Assembly (NCBI GenBank): GCA_947449575.1
Contig: CANFRV010000007.1
Location: 58,462-122,461, forward strand
DNA from: Flavobacteriales bacterium
GTDB taxonomy: Bacteria > Bacteroidota > Bacteroidia > Flavobacteriales_D > Crocinitomicaceae
Reading direction: 5' to 3'
DNA: 64,000 nucleotides
The position numbers and the translations under genes were made by a program. The number at the start of each line of letters is the position of its first letter. Positions within the stretch are counted from its first letter, which is position 1. This document shows positions 8,228 to 17,070 of this stretch, one piece after another. The notes beneath the pieces are model-generated. The model was not told where the DNA came from, ran no database searches, and saw only the letters and a program-made list of their open reading frames with translations.

Positions 8228-9979
8228 TTAAAATGAAGGACAACTAATCACCTTGAATGTCTGAAGATTTATTTTCAAGTTTTTCGGATACTTTACCGTG
8301 TATGCTATTTCAACTAATTGCACTTGGCCTGGTTGAATAACATATTCCCACACTGTTTCTCCTGTTAATTCATCTTTATCAGCTTTGGAAATATTATCTA
8401 CTGTGACCATAATCTCATTATTGGTTGAGATTGGGATTTGGTCAAAAATATTGATTTTAACAGGAACGGTTCTGTTATTTCGAACGGAAATTTCATACAC
8501 ATAAGAATCTTTTTTTGAATTACCTGTTACGCGTTTTATACTCATTTCTTTTTTCAACTTTCGATAAACAACAACTTTGCTGTCACGTCCGAAAGAAAGT
8601 GAAAGTGTATCATCCACATTTCTTGTGTCTATTTCAGAAACGCCAACATACGCGCCACCAAAATACACGTTTGTTGGACCAGGAATTAATTCTAAATCTT
8701 GCCAACCAACAATGTGTGCCATTAAGAATGAACTGTTATCCAATTTAGGCACTGTAATGTGAGAAAATGTTGCATCTAAATTCATTTCCTTTATTTCCAC
8801 AGTGTATGGTTTTGCATCAGTTGGACAACTAAATTTATTGGGAACAATAAATTCTGTGGTTAATTGTGAAATTTCAATTTGACGCATTTGCACACTGTTT
8901 TTAGCAACCTCTTTTTTTTCAACCACCGCACTTTTGGACTTTCCAATCTTAAATGTTTGCTCATTTTCGCTTTCCTCTAATCGAATATAATTATCGTACA
9001 CACGTTGATTCGCAATATCTAAGTTATCGTTTGCATTTTTTTGAAAATCCTGCTGTATAACTTGAGGTGTATAATACGATTTTCTATTATCCATTTCGGC
9101 ATCACCATATCCATTCAAAAGCCAAGGGGTTAATTCTGGATGCGTTGCACTTAATCGAGGGTCACCCGTTGAAAGCACTAAGTCTATGCCTTTCCAATCA
9201 TTGCCGGTATTGTTATACACTTTGGCTTTATATTTCAAATTAATTTTTTGATTTAAATCATTTGCCGCTAAATCATATGTTGCAGCCCAGCCGCAATCAG
9301 AAACTAAATATTTTAAAGAGCTGTTAATTGTAGATTCTACATCGGCATCAATTAATACAATGACTTGATTACTTCTTAGGTTTTCATCATAATTCAACTC
9401 AACCAATTGATTCAAGATGTTATCAATCTTCGAAGTGTATTTTTCTTGCTCTTTTTTTATTTTCGTTAGCTTTTGATTGATTTCAAACGTTCTATTTCTA
9501 AAAAAATCAGCAACTTCCTTTATTTGAGCAACGGTAATATTTTGATTAGCGCCTTTCAAATCTTTATTGGTATTAAGAACTAAAAGTTCAGATTGATACG
9601 AACTTTTTATATCATCATTCATTTGAATAAGTTCTGTCAAAATATCCAGAGAATCCTGTAAAATAGAAATCCGAGGATTAAATTGCTCAGCAGCTAAAAA
9701 GTCCATTTCCGTCGAAACAGAAACTAATCTAAAATTTCCATCGCCATAAAATTGAATTGATTGTGGATCAGCATATGTTGAAATCCCTGAAAAAACGATC
9801 CTATTTCTACCTTTGGCTAGCTTTAAAAGTTGTTCATGTTGCATTTCTCCGGCCGTGAGAAATAACTTAACTTTTTTTATATCAGATTTAATGATTTGTT
9901 CGTGAATGATTTGTTCGTGAACAATTTGCCCAAATACTGAAAAAGGCATTAATATTAGAAACAATTTCCATTTTTTCAT
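8228..9979 (-). CDS. DUF4139 domain protein (mucoidy inhibitor MuiA family)
   Basis: A 583-residue secreted protein with a signal peptide (MKKWKLFLILMPFSVFGQ). Residues about 30-130 look like the DUF4140 N-terminal part (VKLFLTAGEM..., GRNRIVFSGIS), a lysine- and glutamate-rich coiled coil follows near 155-200, and the rest is DUF4139 (CGWAATYDLAA, WKGIDLVLSTGDPR, YTVKYPKN). Family members are found in many bacteria with no settled biochemical role. An exact 15-bp tandem duplication lies just after the signal peptide and produces the repeat VHEQIIHEQII. Confidence 0.85.
   Translation of the reverse strand: MKKWKLFLILMPFSVFGQIVHEQIIHEQIIKSDIKKVKLFLTAGEMQHEQLLKLAKGRNRIVFSGISTYADPQSIQFYGDGNFRLVSVSTEMDFLAAEQFNPRISILQDSLDILTELIQMNDDIKSSYQSELLVLNTNKDLKGANQNITVAQIKEVADFFRNRTFEINQKLTKIKKEQEKYTSKIDNILNQLVELNYDENLRSNQVIVLIDADVESTINSSLKYLVSDCGWAATYDLAANDLNQKINLKYKAKVYNNTGNDWKGIDLVLSTGDPRLSATHPELTPWLLNGYGDAEMDNRKSYYTPQVIQQDFQKNANDNLDIANQRVYDNYIRLEESENEQTFKIGKSKSAVVEKKEVAKNSVQMRQIEISQLTTEFIVPNKFSCPTDAKPYTVEIKEMNLDATFSHITVPKLDNSSFLMAHIVGWQDLELIPGPTNVYFGGAYVGVSEIDTRNVDDTLSLSFGRDSKVVVYRKLKKEMSIKRVTGNSKKDSYVYEISVRNNRTVPVKINIFDQIPISTNNEIMVTVDNISKADKDELTGETVWEYVIQPGQVQLVEIAYTVKYPKNLKINLQTFKVISCPSF
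9890..9919. repeat. 15-bp perfect tandem duplication inside the DUF4139 gene
   Basis: AATGATTTGTTCGTG occurs twice head to tail (9890-9904 and 9905-9919). In the protein it repeats five residues directly after the signal peptide cleavage region. It keeps frame and is probably a recent slippage event. Confidence 0.95.
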
Positions 9980-10180
9980 ACGTAGATTTTTTACTATTCG
10001 TTTTTATATTATTTAATCGCCAATCAATTTTACATTCTCATTATATTGTACAAGTGAAATATGACACAAAATTAGATACAAGTATAGTTAAAAAAAGTTC
10101 AACGTGAGAAAAACGAGTAAGCGGTCAAACAACAATAACTTAGTAATTTAATAAAAGACCATGCATCTATTTGAGAAATT
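9980..10180. other. Noncoding upstream region of the DUF4139 gene
   Basis: AT-rich sequence between the DUF4139 gene and the amber-interrupted ORF. A ten-residue ORF (MHLFEKLWKL) starts at 10161 in another frame, probably by chance. No promoter, hairpin or RNA gene stands out. Confidence 0.4.
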
Positions 10181-10345
10181 ATGGAAACTATAAAACTTGG
10201 TGTTTAGATTAATATTTATAATCAATACAATGCTCGATTGAGACCGGCAGAAGTCTTAGTGTTAGATAAAAAAGCTCACCTTATTAGTAAACGAGAAGTT
10301 TTAGAGGATATTTACCGAAATGAAATTGATATTGTCGACTTGTGA
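10181..10345 (+). pseudogene. Small unknown ORF interrupted by an in-frame TAG
   Basis: Reading from ATG at 10181 gives METIKLGV, then TAG at 10205-10207, then 45 protein-like codons (INIYNQYNARLRPAEVLVLD, then KKAHLISKREVLEDIYRNEI and DIVDL) to a TGA. The second part has the residue mix of a real protein and cannot start at an ATG upstream of its main body. A TGG to TAG change would restore KLGVW. I do not recognise the family. It could be a decayed gene, a read-through product, or chance; the surrounding spacer is otherwise noncoding. Confidence 0.5.
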
Positions 10346-10377
10346 TAAGGAGGATATCCGATATTAAAAAACCCTTC

Positions 10378-10755
10378 TTACTTCAGTTTAATATTAGACA
10401 AAAAACGCTCTAAATTCGGGTTTTCTAATAAATGGTCTGAACCAACCACTAATATTTTTTTGCAATTATTTCTTTCCAACCAAAAAGTGAAATTAGAAAT
10501 CCCAACAACTAAGGTTCCATTGATATCGATTTTTTGAATTGGTCTCTGTTTCAAATCAAATACATCTCTTAATTCAGATGCTTCTCTTTCGATGGTTTGG
10601 TTTTCATTAAAAATCAAAAGACCATCCATTTGATCTACTTCTTCGATATTTCTTTCATGAAAATCAACAATTTCTACATTCATATCTTGAGCCCAATCAG
10701 CTAAAGCTTTGGCGAATTTAGTATGTGTCTGTAAAAAAATTTTATCTATCTTCAT
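10378..10755 (-). CDS. Conserved-looking small protein of unknown function
   Basis: A 125-residue soluble protein starting MKIDKIFLQTHTKFAKALADW. It alternates beta strands and helices (VEIVDFHE, DGLLIFNEN, TLVVGISNFTFWLE, KKILVVGSDHLLE), which suggests a small alpha/beta, Rossmann-like fold, but no nucleotide-binding glycine motif is evident. No signal peptide. It lies 101 bp after the arginine decarboxylase gene on the same strand. I do not recognise a named family. Confidence 0.7.
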   Translation of the reverse strand: MKIDKIFLQTHTKFAKALADWAQDMNVEIVDFHERNIEEVDQMDGLLIFNENQTIEREASELRDVFDLKQRPIQKIDINGTLVVGISNFTFWLERNNCKKILVVGSDHLLENPNLERFLSNIKLK

Positions 10756-10856
10756 GTTATTTGTCGAGGCGTTTCAATCATTTTCTCTAACCGACTGCAA
10801 GTTTAATCATTTGAATTAAATAACGCTACTTTTACTAGGTAAATAATTATATAAAT

Positions 10857-12248
10857 TTAGTATCCCAATATTTTTAAATAATCAGCAGCAGTTTGCTCTT
10901 CAGAAAATAATTCAGTTTTTAACTTACCATTCTCATCTCTTCTTATCAAAATATGTTTTGGCTCTGGGATTAAACAATGTTTCAAACCTCCAAATCCACC
11001 GATTGTTTCCTGATATGCTCCTGTATTGAAGAATCCTAAATAAAGCGTTTTATTTTTATCAAATTTTGGTAAATAAATAGCATTAGAATGTTGCTCAGAA
11101 TTATAGTAATCATCACTATCACACGTTAAACCACCTAACAATACTCTCTCGTAATCATCATTCCAACGATTGATTGGCAAGAGAATAAACCGTTGATTTA
11201 TTGCCCACGTATCAGGAAGATTTGTCATGAAAGAAGAATCAATCATATTCCATTTCTCTCTGTCATTTTGCTGCTTTTGATGTAAGATACTAAAAATAGC
11301 CCCTCCACTTTCTCCCACTGTAAAAGAGCCAAATTCAGTAAAAATATCTGGATCAGGAATATCATTATCCATGCAGACTCTCTTAATTTGCGTTAAAATT
11401 TCTCTTACCATGTAAGCATAATCGAAATCAAAGGCCAATGATTTTTTTATAGGAAAACCTCCTCCGATATTTAATGAATCCAAAGAAGGACATACTTTTT
11501 TAAGATCACAGTAAATTCTCAATAATTTGGTAAGCTCATTCCAATAATAGGCCGTGTCGTTAATTCCGGTATTAATGAAAAAATGAAGCATTTTCACTTT
11601 AACACGTGGATTATCCTGCAGCATCGCCTTGTAAAATGGCACTATTTCACGGTACCGAATTCCTAAACGAGAAGTGTAAAACTCAAACTTTGGCTCCTCT
11701 TCAGAAGCAATTCGAATTCCGATATTTATATCTTTATCAGTAGAATCAAGAAGCTCTTGCAACTCTTGAATATTATCCACAACCGGAATAACATTTAACT
11801 TCCCTTCATCTATAATGTGCGCTATGTTTTTGATGTATGTATCGGTCTTAAAACCATTACAAATAACATATTGACCATCCGCTAACTTTCCAGAAGCATA
11901 TAAATTTCGAACGATATCTATATCAAAAGCCGAAGAAGTTTCGATATGAACATTGTTTTTTAGCACCTCATCTAACACAAAAGAGAAATGAGAACTTTTT
12001 GTACAATACGAGTAATGATAATTTCCGCCATAACCAAGATTATGCATTGCTTCCCGAAACCATCCTTTTGCCCTTTGTATATTATTGGAAATTTGAGGTA
12101 AATAATTAAACTTCAAAGGGGTACCGTAATCCTCTATTAAACGCATTAAATCTATTCCATGAAAAAATAAACGTTCGTCACGTAAATTAAATTCATCTTG
12201 AGGGAAATCAAATGTTTGATCAATTAAATCAATATACTTCGTTCTCAT
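10857..12248 (-). CDS. Biosynthetic arginine decarboxylase-like PLP enzyme (short Bacteroidota form)
   Basis: A 463-residue fold-type III (alanine racemase-like) PLP decarboxylase. The PLP lysine is in YSYCTKSSHFSF near residue 85. Later come GGGFPIKKS, where PLP phosphate is bound, and ECD-type residues in GGLTCDSDDYY, with the terminal GFFNTGAYQ motif. The barrel resembles SpeA-type arginine decarboxylase more than LysA, but it is about 200 residues shorter than the E. coli enzyme. Arginine to agmatine, the first step to putrescine and spermidine, is the likely reaction; diaminopimelate or carboxynorspermidine decarboxylation remains possible. It follows the phoR-like gene by 87 bp on the same strand. 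Confidence 0.78.
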   Translation of the reverse strand: MRTKYIDLIDQTFDFPQDEFNLRDERLFFHGIDLMRLIEDYGTPLKFNYLPQISNNIQRAKGWFREAMHNLGYGGNYHYSYCTKSSHFSFVLDEVLKNNVHIETSSAFDIDIVRNLYASGKLADGQYVICNGFKTDTYIKNIAHIIDEGKLNVIPVVDNIQELQELLDSTDKDINIGIRIASEEEPKFEFYTSRLGIRYREIVPFYKAMLQDNPRVKVKMLHFFINTGINDTAYYWNELTKLLRIYCDLKKVCPSLDSLNIGGGFPIKKSLAFDFDYAYMVREILTQIKRVCMDNDIPDPDIFTEFGSFTVGESGGAIFSILHQKQQNDREKWNMIDSSFMTNLPDTWAINQRFILLPINRWNDDYERVLLGGLTCDSDDYYNSEQHSNAIYLPKFDKNKTLYLGFFNTGAYQETIGGFGGLKHCLIPEPKHILIRRDENGKLKTELFSEEQTAADYLKILGY

Positions 12249-12335
12249 TATACTTATAAAATTCTGGGCACAAATGTCCCTTAAATATTTCTTTTATGAA
12301 AGGATTTTGGATAAAAAAAACAAGCAACATGCCAT

Positions 12336-13424
12336 TCATGTTAATTGAATACCTCGCGAAGAATACAAGGTGTTTGCTCCAACCTTACTTTTATCCAATG
12401 TAAAAGAAAAGGTACTTCCTAACCCAACTGTGCTTCTAACTGTAATTTTCTGGCCATGCGTTTCAATGATATGTTTTACAATCGCAAGACCAAGTCCAGA
12501 ACCACCTTCATTTCTATTTCTACTCTTCTCCACACGATAAAAACGTTCAAAAAGTCGCGGAATATAAATATCTTCGATTCCCAGTCCATTGTCAGAAATC
12601 TCAATGGTCACAATATTATCGACATCATAGAAACGAGCATAGGTTTCACCTCCTATATTTCCATAAAAAATTGAATTCCCTATCAAATTTGTCAATACTT
12701 GAGCAATTTTACTCCTGTCCGCCATCACTGTAATACCTCCTGAATAATCTTTAGAAAATTTCAATACAATGTTTTTTTCCTTGGCAATAATTTCAAAAGA
12801 GTCGAAAACTTCTTGTGTTAGTTCAACAATATCGAAAGGTCTGAGTTCTAACTTAAAATCTTCCACTTCTAGTCGAGTTAATTGATCTAAATCTTCTAAA
12901 ATACTCGTCATTCTATCTGTTGCTTTGGAGGCTCTTTCGAGAAACATTCGGTTCACATTTTCATCTTCCAATGCTCCATCCAATAATGTCAAAATATACC
13001 CTTGAATAGAAAAAACAGGAGTTTTTAACTCATGGGCAAGATTTCCAAGAAATTCTTTCCTAAATTCTTCTTGTTCTTTTAATTTAGAAATTTCATTTGT
13101 TTGTTCCCTTGTCCACGCTAAAGCTTCATTTTGAACATCTGAAATAACATCTTCCGAAAGCTTAAATCCAATTGAATTACTTGTTGTTATTTTACCCTTT
13201 CTAATCGTTCGATAAATTAATTTCAGCCGATCATTTAAAAAAACATTCACGAAATAATAAAATGTGATGTAAGAAGTTATAAATACCAAACTTGGCAAAA
13301 GGAATAAAACAATTACAGGTACTTTAATAATTAACATGTTAATTATTAATAGAATAGCAAGTGAACTTATAAAGGTAATTGCACTCCCCGCAAACAATAA
13401 AAAGATTGGTTTATTATTTTTCAA
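12336..13424 (-). CDS. Sensor histidine kinase, PhoR-like
   Basis: A 362-residue membrane kinase. Two hydrophobic segments fill about residues 8-65 with almost no periplasmic loop, so it probably senses through a partner, as PhoR does. The HisKA motif NLAHELKTP lies near 128-136. The ATPase domain has the N box NLIGNSIFYG, the G1 box DNGLGI and the G2 box GGSGLGLAI. Its start overlaps the response regulator stop by 4 bp, so the two are coupled. The adjacent TonB receptor and T9SS protein suggest phosphate as the signal, but this is inference. Confidence 0.88.
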   Translation of the reverse strand: MKNNKPIFLLFAGSAITFISSLAILLIINMLIIKVPVIVLFLLPSLVFITSYITFYYFVNVFLNDRLKLIYRTIRKGKITTSNSIGFKLSEDVISDVQNEALAWTREQTNEISKLKEQEEFRKEFLGNLAHELKTPVFSIQGYILTLLDGALEDENVNRMFLERASKATDRMTSILEDLDQLTRLEVEDFKLELRPFDIVELTQEVFDSFEIIAKEKNIVLKFSKDYSGGITVMADRSKIAQVLTNLIGNSIFYGNIGGETYARFYDVDNIVTIEISDNGLGIEDIYIPRLFERFYRVEKSRNRNEGGSGLGLAIVKHIIETHGQKITVRSTVGLGSTFSFTLDKSKVGANTLYSSRGIQLT

Positions 13425-14110
13425 ATTTCGCTAAATGTATATCCGACTCCTTTAATGGTGCGAATATAATCATTTCCTAACTTTTCTCTTAATTTTCTTA
13501 TATGAACATCAATAGTACGTTCACCAACAATAGAATCATTCCCCCACACTAAAGACAAAATTTGATCTCTCGTATACACTGTTCCAGGCCGATTCGCAAG
13601 TAATTCAAGCAATTCGAATTCTTTTTTTGGAAGAATATGTTTTACGTCTCCTATTTTAACGATAAATTTATCTCTGTCAATATTTAGTATTGACGTTTTA
13701 ACCTGCGTTACTTCTTGGTTCGTTGCAACTCTTCTAAAAAGTGATTCTACCTTACTGATTAAAAGTCGCGGTCTAATAGGTTTTGTGATGTAATCATCTG
13801 CACCCGCTTCAAATCCAGCTACTTGAGAATAATCTTCAGATCTAGAAGTAAGGAAAACAATAAGCGGTTGAATTATTTTAATATCTTGTCTAATTAATTG
13901 ACATGTTTCAATTCCATCCATTACAGGCATCATCAAATCAAGTATTACAAGAGATGGGTTTAATTTTTTAACCAATTTCACACCCTCTTCTCCATTCAAT
14001 GCTGTATACACTTTGTAGCCCTCTTTTGATAAATTATAGGATAAAAAATCTAAAATATCTTTTTCATCGTCAACCAACAAAATTGTATGCCCTTTTGAAC
14101 TTTGAACCAT
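13421..14110 (-). CDS. OmpR/PhoB-family response regulator
   Basis: A 229-residue transcription factor. The receiver domain has the acidic pair VDDEKD near 13-18, the phospho-acceptor aspartate in LVILDLMMPV near 57, and the conserved lysine in DYITKPI near 109. The C-terminal winged helix ends with the OmpR pattern TRDQILSLVWG, RTIDVHIRKLREKLG and IRTIKGVGYTF. It is translated ahead of the kinase with a 4-bp overlap. A good promoter lies 25 bp upstream and an 11-bp-spaced direct repeat lies further up, hinting at autoregulation. Confidence 0.92.
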   Translation of the reverse strand: MVQSSKGHTILLVDDEKDILDFLSYNLSKEGYKVYTALNGEEGVKLVKKLNPSLVILDLMMPVMDGIETCQLIRQDIKIIQPLIVFLTSRSEDYSQVAGFEAGADDYITKPIRPRLLISKVESLFRRVATNQEVTQVKTSILNIDRDKFIVKIGDVKHILPKKEFELLELLANRPGTVYTRDQILSLVWGNDSIVGERTIDVHIRKLREKLGNDYIRTIKGVGYTFSEI

Positions 14111-14135
14111 AACTTATTAATTAAAATAATTTACC

Positions 14136-14164
14136 CAAAGTTAATCTTTAGAAATCGCTAACAA
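14136..14164 (-). promoter_or_regulatory. Promoter of the PhoB/PhoR-like operon
   Basis: Minus-strand TTG at 14162-14164, an 18-bp spacer, then TAACTTTG at 14136-14143, an exact match to TAnnTTTG. Transcription would begin near 14130, about 20 nt before the regulator ATG. Confidence 0.65.
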
Positions 14165-14202
14165 TGCATTTACATTTTAACTTTACATTAATATTTTTAT
14201 TG

Positions 14203-14220
14203 AATGTTAAGCTAATGTTA
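14203..14220. promoter_or_regulatory. Candidate PhoB-type box upstream of the regulator
   Basis: AATGTTA at 14203-14209 is repeated exactly at 14214-14220, an 11-bp period, the spacing of PhoB monomers on one DNA face. On the minus strand it reads TAACATT-N4-TAACATT. It lies about 75-90 bp upstream of the predicted start of transcription. Similar 11-bp pairs occur upstream of the T9SS protein and the TonB receptor. Confidence 0.5.
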
Positions 14221-14262
14221 TCTAGTATATTAATCTCTTTTTACTGTAAAATTGAATTCAAT

Positions 14263-14293
14263 AAAAAAGGCTACCTGTATCAGGCAGCCTTTC
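14263..14293 (-). terminator. Terminator of the T9SS beta-helix protein gene
   Basis: On the minus strand AAGGCTGCCTG / CAGGTAGCCTT forms an 11-bp stem with one G-U pair and an ATA loop, followed by six T. It lies 22 bp after the stop of the 849-residue protein gene. Confidence 0.88.
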
Positions 14294-14314
14294 AATATTA
14301 TACTACAAATAGTA

Positions 14315-16864
14315 TTATTTTGAAACAACCATTTTAATAGTTTTCAAAGAATTAGCTGTACTAATTTTAGTATAGTAAATTCCATTTTCAAATTCATTTG
14401 TATCAATTTTAAATTCTGTTTTTCCTGCATTTACTTGACCTGAAAACACAGAAGAAACAACTTTACCTGATAAATCATAAACCACCACTTCAATCGCAGA
14501 ATTATCATTTAATTCAATAACTAAATTAGCTTCATCTTTCACAGGGTTAGGATATAATGAAATGTTTTCAAATAAACCTAATTCATTTATTCCCACGTTG
14601 ATTAATACATCGAAAGTATATGTACTTGTACAAGAACCTTGAATTGCAGTTAATACGACAGTATACGTTGCATTTGCAGCAAAAGCATGCACAGGCGCAG
14701 GTAAAGAAGAGTTACTTCCATCTCCAAAATCCCATGAGTAAGATGTTGCTCCTACAGAACCTGTATTAGCAAAAGTAGTAACGTTTCCAGAAGTTGTATA
14801 CGTTGCTCCTGCTGTTGGTACAGGGTTAACTGCAATTACAGTAGCGTTAGAAGTTCCAACTCCTAAACAAGCGTCTGCATTTGTTGTTGTTACAGTAAAA
14901 CTACCTGCTCCGTAAACAATTAGAGAATCATTGATTGAAGCGTCACTCCATAGGTATGTATCTCCGCTTGTAGAAACTAGAATTACTGAATCACCTTCAC
15001 AAAAACTCAAAGGACCTGAAGCTGTAATTGTTGGTATTGGTGTAGCACTAACATTAACAGAAAGTGCAACTGATGTAGCTGAACAACCATTTCCATCTGT
15101 ATAAGTAACTGTATAATCTCCAGTTGTTCCTACAACAATAGAAGAAGTTGTGCTTGCTGAACCATCACTCCAAACATTTCCTGTTGCTTGATCAGAAGTT
15201 AACGTAATCGTTGAACCTGTACAAAAAGATGTTGCTCCAGAAGGAGTAACAACAGGCGCAGAAGGATTTGCATTCACGGTAACAACAATTGTTGTTCTTG
15301 GTCCTTCAATTCCTTGGATACCAGATTGAGCTACATAATATGTATATGTACCTTCACTTAAAGTAGATGGCGTTGGAACAGTTGTAGCAACACCTCCTGT
15401 AGGAACTGTGTACCACTTTAAAGTGTTTCCAGTTGTTGCTGTTGCAGACAAAGGAGTAGCTATTTCATTCACACAATATTGAACAGTAGTTGTTGCAACT
15501 GGAGCAAATAATACATTAGAAGTAATTCCTGCATCAAGGAATGAAAAATTGCTCAATGCAATTGAACCTGATACTGGTCTATAATCAGGTGCAAGAAAAT
15601 CATAAGGAGTCGTTAAGATACCAGCTGATGAAAGGATTGAATCATTTGATCCAGCTCCATACCATGCAGACATATTATACGTACTAGTAGAATTTCTTTC
15701 TGTGGTTTTACCCGTATTATTTCCTGCAGTAATGTTGTTATTGAATTTCAAAGCACCACTTGTTGCATTTGCTTCACATAACAATCCATCCACATATACA
15801 CCCGTTGTGTGATCCATAAAAATACTGTTGTATATTTTTAATGCAGAATTTCTTCTGATACGAGCCCCTCTTTTATATCCACTTGCAATAGTTGATCCTG
15901 GAATCCCTCTGTATGGACCGATTAAAGTTACATTAGAAAAAATAGCAGAAGTTTGAGGTAAAACGCTAGTTCCGCCTGCATTATTATCTGATTCAAATCC
16001 TTCTGAAGTAGAAACACTTGGGTTATCAGCTATAGCAGGATCTCTTACAGATAATAAAAATTGATTTTTACCTGAATACCCATTATCTGTATCAAAATCA
16101 TCATCTAAATTACGGTAAGAAACTAAGAAACGGCAATTAACAGTTCCTCCAAACCATTCATACGCATCATCATTCGCAAACGAAACTTGAATATGATCGA
16201 TTGTAGTTCCACGTCCTACTGCGCCAAACGTTAGACCATTAATTTCTGAATTAGTTAAGTAAACATACCCTCCAAACTCAATTCTACAATATTGCATTGT
16301 TCCTGAGTTATCATTATCATCTGGACTTGTTCCTCCTCCAAACTGAGTGTCAGGAGTAGCTGTAATCCCTTCAATGTTTGCTATACCTGAAGGATGATTT
16401 GTTGTTGCTCTACCTAGCAAAACAACACCTCCCCAATCACCTAATCCTCTACTTCCCGCAGCTTGATTAGAAGTGAAAACGATTGGAAGGTCTTTCGTGC
16501 CAATCGCATTCAATTTTGATCCTTGGGTAACAAATAATGCAGAACCAGCAGTTCCTTTATCACCTAAAATGACAGTACCTGGTTCAATTGTTAATGTAGC
16601 TCCGTTTTTAACATAAATTTGACCTTGGATAAGGTATGTGTTACTTGCAGTCCATGTTGTATTTACAGTAATCGGCGCTGCTACAGTAACCGTTGATGTA
16701 GGATAAACCTTGTTTTGTGGATCCCAATTGGTCCATGTATCCGTCCATGGAGTTTCTGGTGCTGGAGCAAATGCACCACGATACGTTGTAGGGACAAAAT
16801 ACCCTTGACTAAAAATCATACTGCACAAAGAAGATAATATGGCAGTTAAATAAATTTTTCTCAT
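14315..16864 (-). CDS. T9SS type A secreted protein with beta-helix-like and PKD domains
   Basis: An 849-residue exported protein with a signal peptide (MRKIYLTAILSSLCSMIFSQ). Residues about 75-400 look like a parallel beta-helix: GATLTIEPGTVILGDKG, IVFTSNQ, MQYCRIEFGGY, IDHIQVSFANDDAYEW, FDTDNGYSGK. Two Ig-like segments (CVNEIATPLSATA..., PSGATSFCTGSTITL) and a PKD domain (YSWDFGDGSNSS near 710) follow. The last 80 residues (SLYPNPVKDE, YDLSGKVV, FENGIYYTKI, KMVVSK) are the type A sorting domain that sends it through the T9SS to the surface. It lies between a PhoB/PhoR pair and a TonB receptor; a scavenging role is inference. Confidence 0.88.
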   Translation of the reverse strand: MRKIYLTAILSSLCSMIFSQGYFVPTTYRGAFAPAPETPWTDTWTNWDPQNKVYPTSTVTVAAPITVNTTWTASNTYLIQGQIYVKNGATLTIEPGTVILGDKGTAGSALFVTQGSKLNAIGTKDLPIVFTSNQAAGSRGLGDWGGVVLLGRATTNHPSGIANIEGITATPDTQFGGGTSPDDNDNSGTMQYCRIEFGGYVYLTNSEINGLTFGAVGRGTTIDHIQVSFANDDAYEWFGGTVNCRFLVSYRNLDDDFDTDNGYSGKNQFLLSVRDPAIADNPSVSTSEGFESDNNAGGTSVLPQTSAIFSNVTLIGPYRGIPGSTIASGYKRGARIRRNSALKIYNSIFMDHTTGVYVDGLLCEANATSGALKFNNNITAGNNTGKTTERNSTSTYNMSAWYGAGSNDSILSSAGILTTPYDFLAPDYRPVSGSIALSNFSFLDAGITSNVLFAPVATTTVQYCVNEIATPLSATATTGNTLKWYTVPTGGVATTVPTPSTLSEGTYTYYVAQSGIQGIEGPRTTIVVTVNANPSAPVVTPSGATSFCTGSTITLTSDQATGNVWSDGSASTTSSIVVGTTGDYTVTYTDGNGCSATSVALSVNVSATPIPTITASGPLSFCEGDSVILVSTSGDTYLWSDASINDSLIVYGAGSFTVTTTNADACLGVGTSNATVIAVNPVPTAGATYTTSGNVTTFANTGSVGATSYSWDFGDGSNSSLPAPVHAFAANATYTVVLTAIQGSCTSTYTFDVLINVGINELGLFENISLYPNPVKDEANLVIELNDNSAIEVVVYDLSGKVVSSVFSGQVNAGKTEFKIDTNEFENGIYYTKISTANSLKTIKMVVSK

Positions 16865-16968
16865 TTTTCTAAATGTTAATAATTGTGTAATTAATTTAAA
16901 CAGTGCAAATTTCCACTTTCAAAGTGACTAAACCTTTAATCTAACACTATGAATTGGAGAACAAATTG

Positions 16969-16984
16969 TTAACTTAATATTAAA
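16969..16984. promoter_or_regulatory. Candidate PhoB-type box upstream of the T9SS protein
   Basis: TTAAC at 16969-16973 and TTAAA at 16980-16984 are spaced 11 bp. The region is very AT-rich and contains several TTAA words, so this is the weakest of the three candidate boxes. A -7-like minus-strand word TCACTTTG (7 of 8) lies at 16920-16927. Confidence 0.3.
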
Positions 16985-17015
16985 TTTAATAGTAATTACT
17001 TAACATTGTTTAAAT

Positions 17016-17043
17016 AAAAAAAGCTATCTTTAAAGATAGCTTT
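17016..17043 (-). terminator. Terminator of the TonB-dependent receptor gene
   Basis: AAAGCTATCTTTAAAGATAG plus CTTT is a perfect 24-bp palindrome at 17020-17043, and on the minus strand it is followed by a T run. It lies 28 bp after the receptor stop. Confidence 0.85.
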
Positions 17044-17070
17044 AACTTTACTTAATATTAATTTAAAGGC

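Noticed and set aside
12262..12282. GGGCACAAATGTCCC hairpin upstream of the arginine decarboxylase gene
   Set aside because: It pairs only with a bulge and five to six base pairs, and has no U tract, so a terminator or switch cannot be supported.
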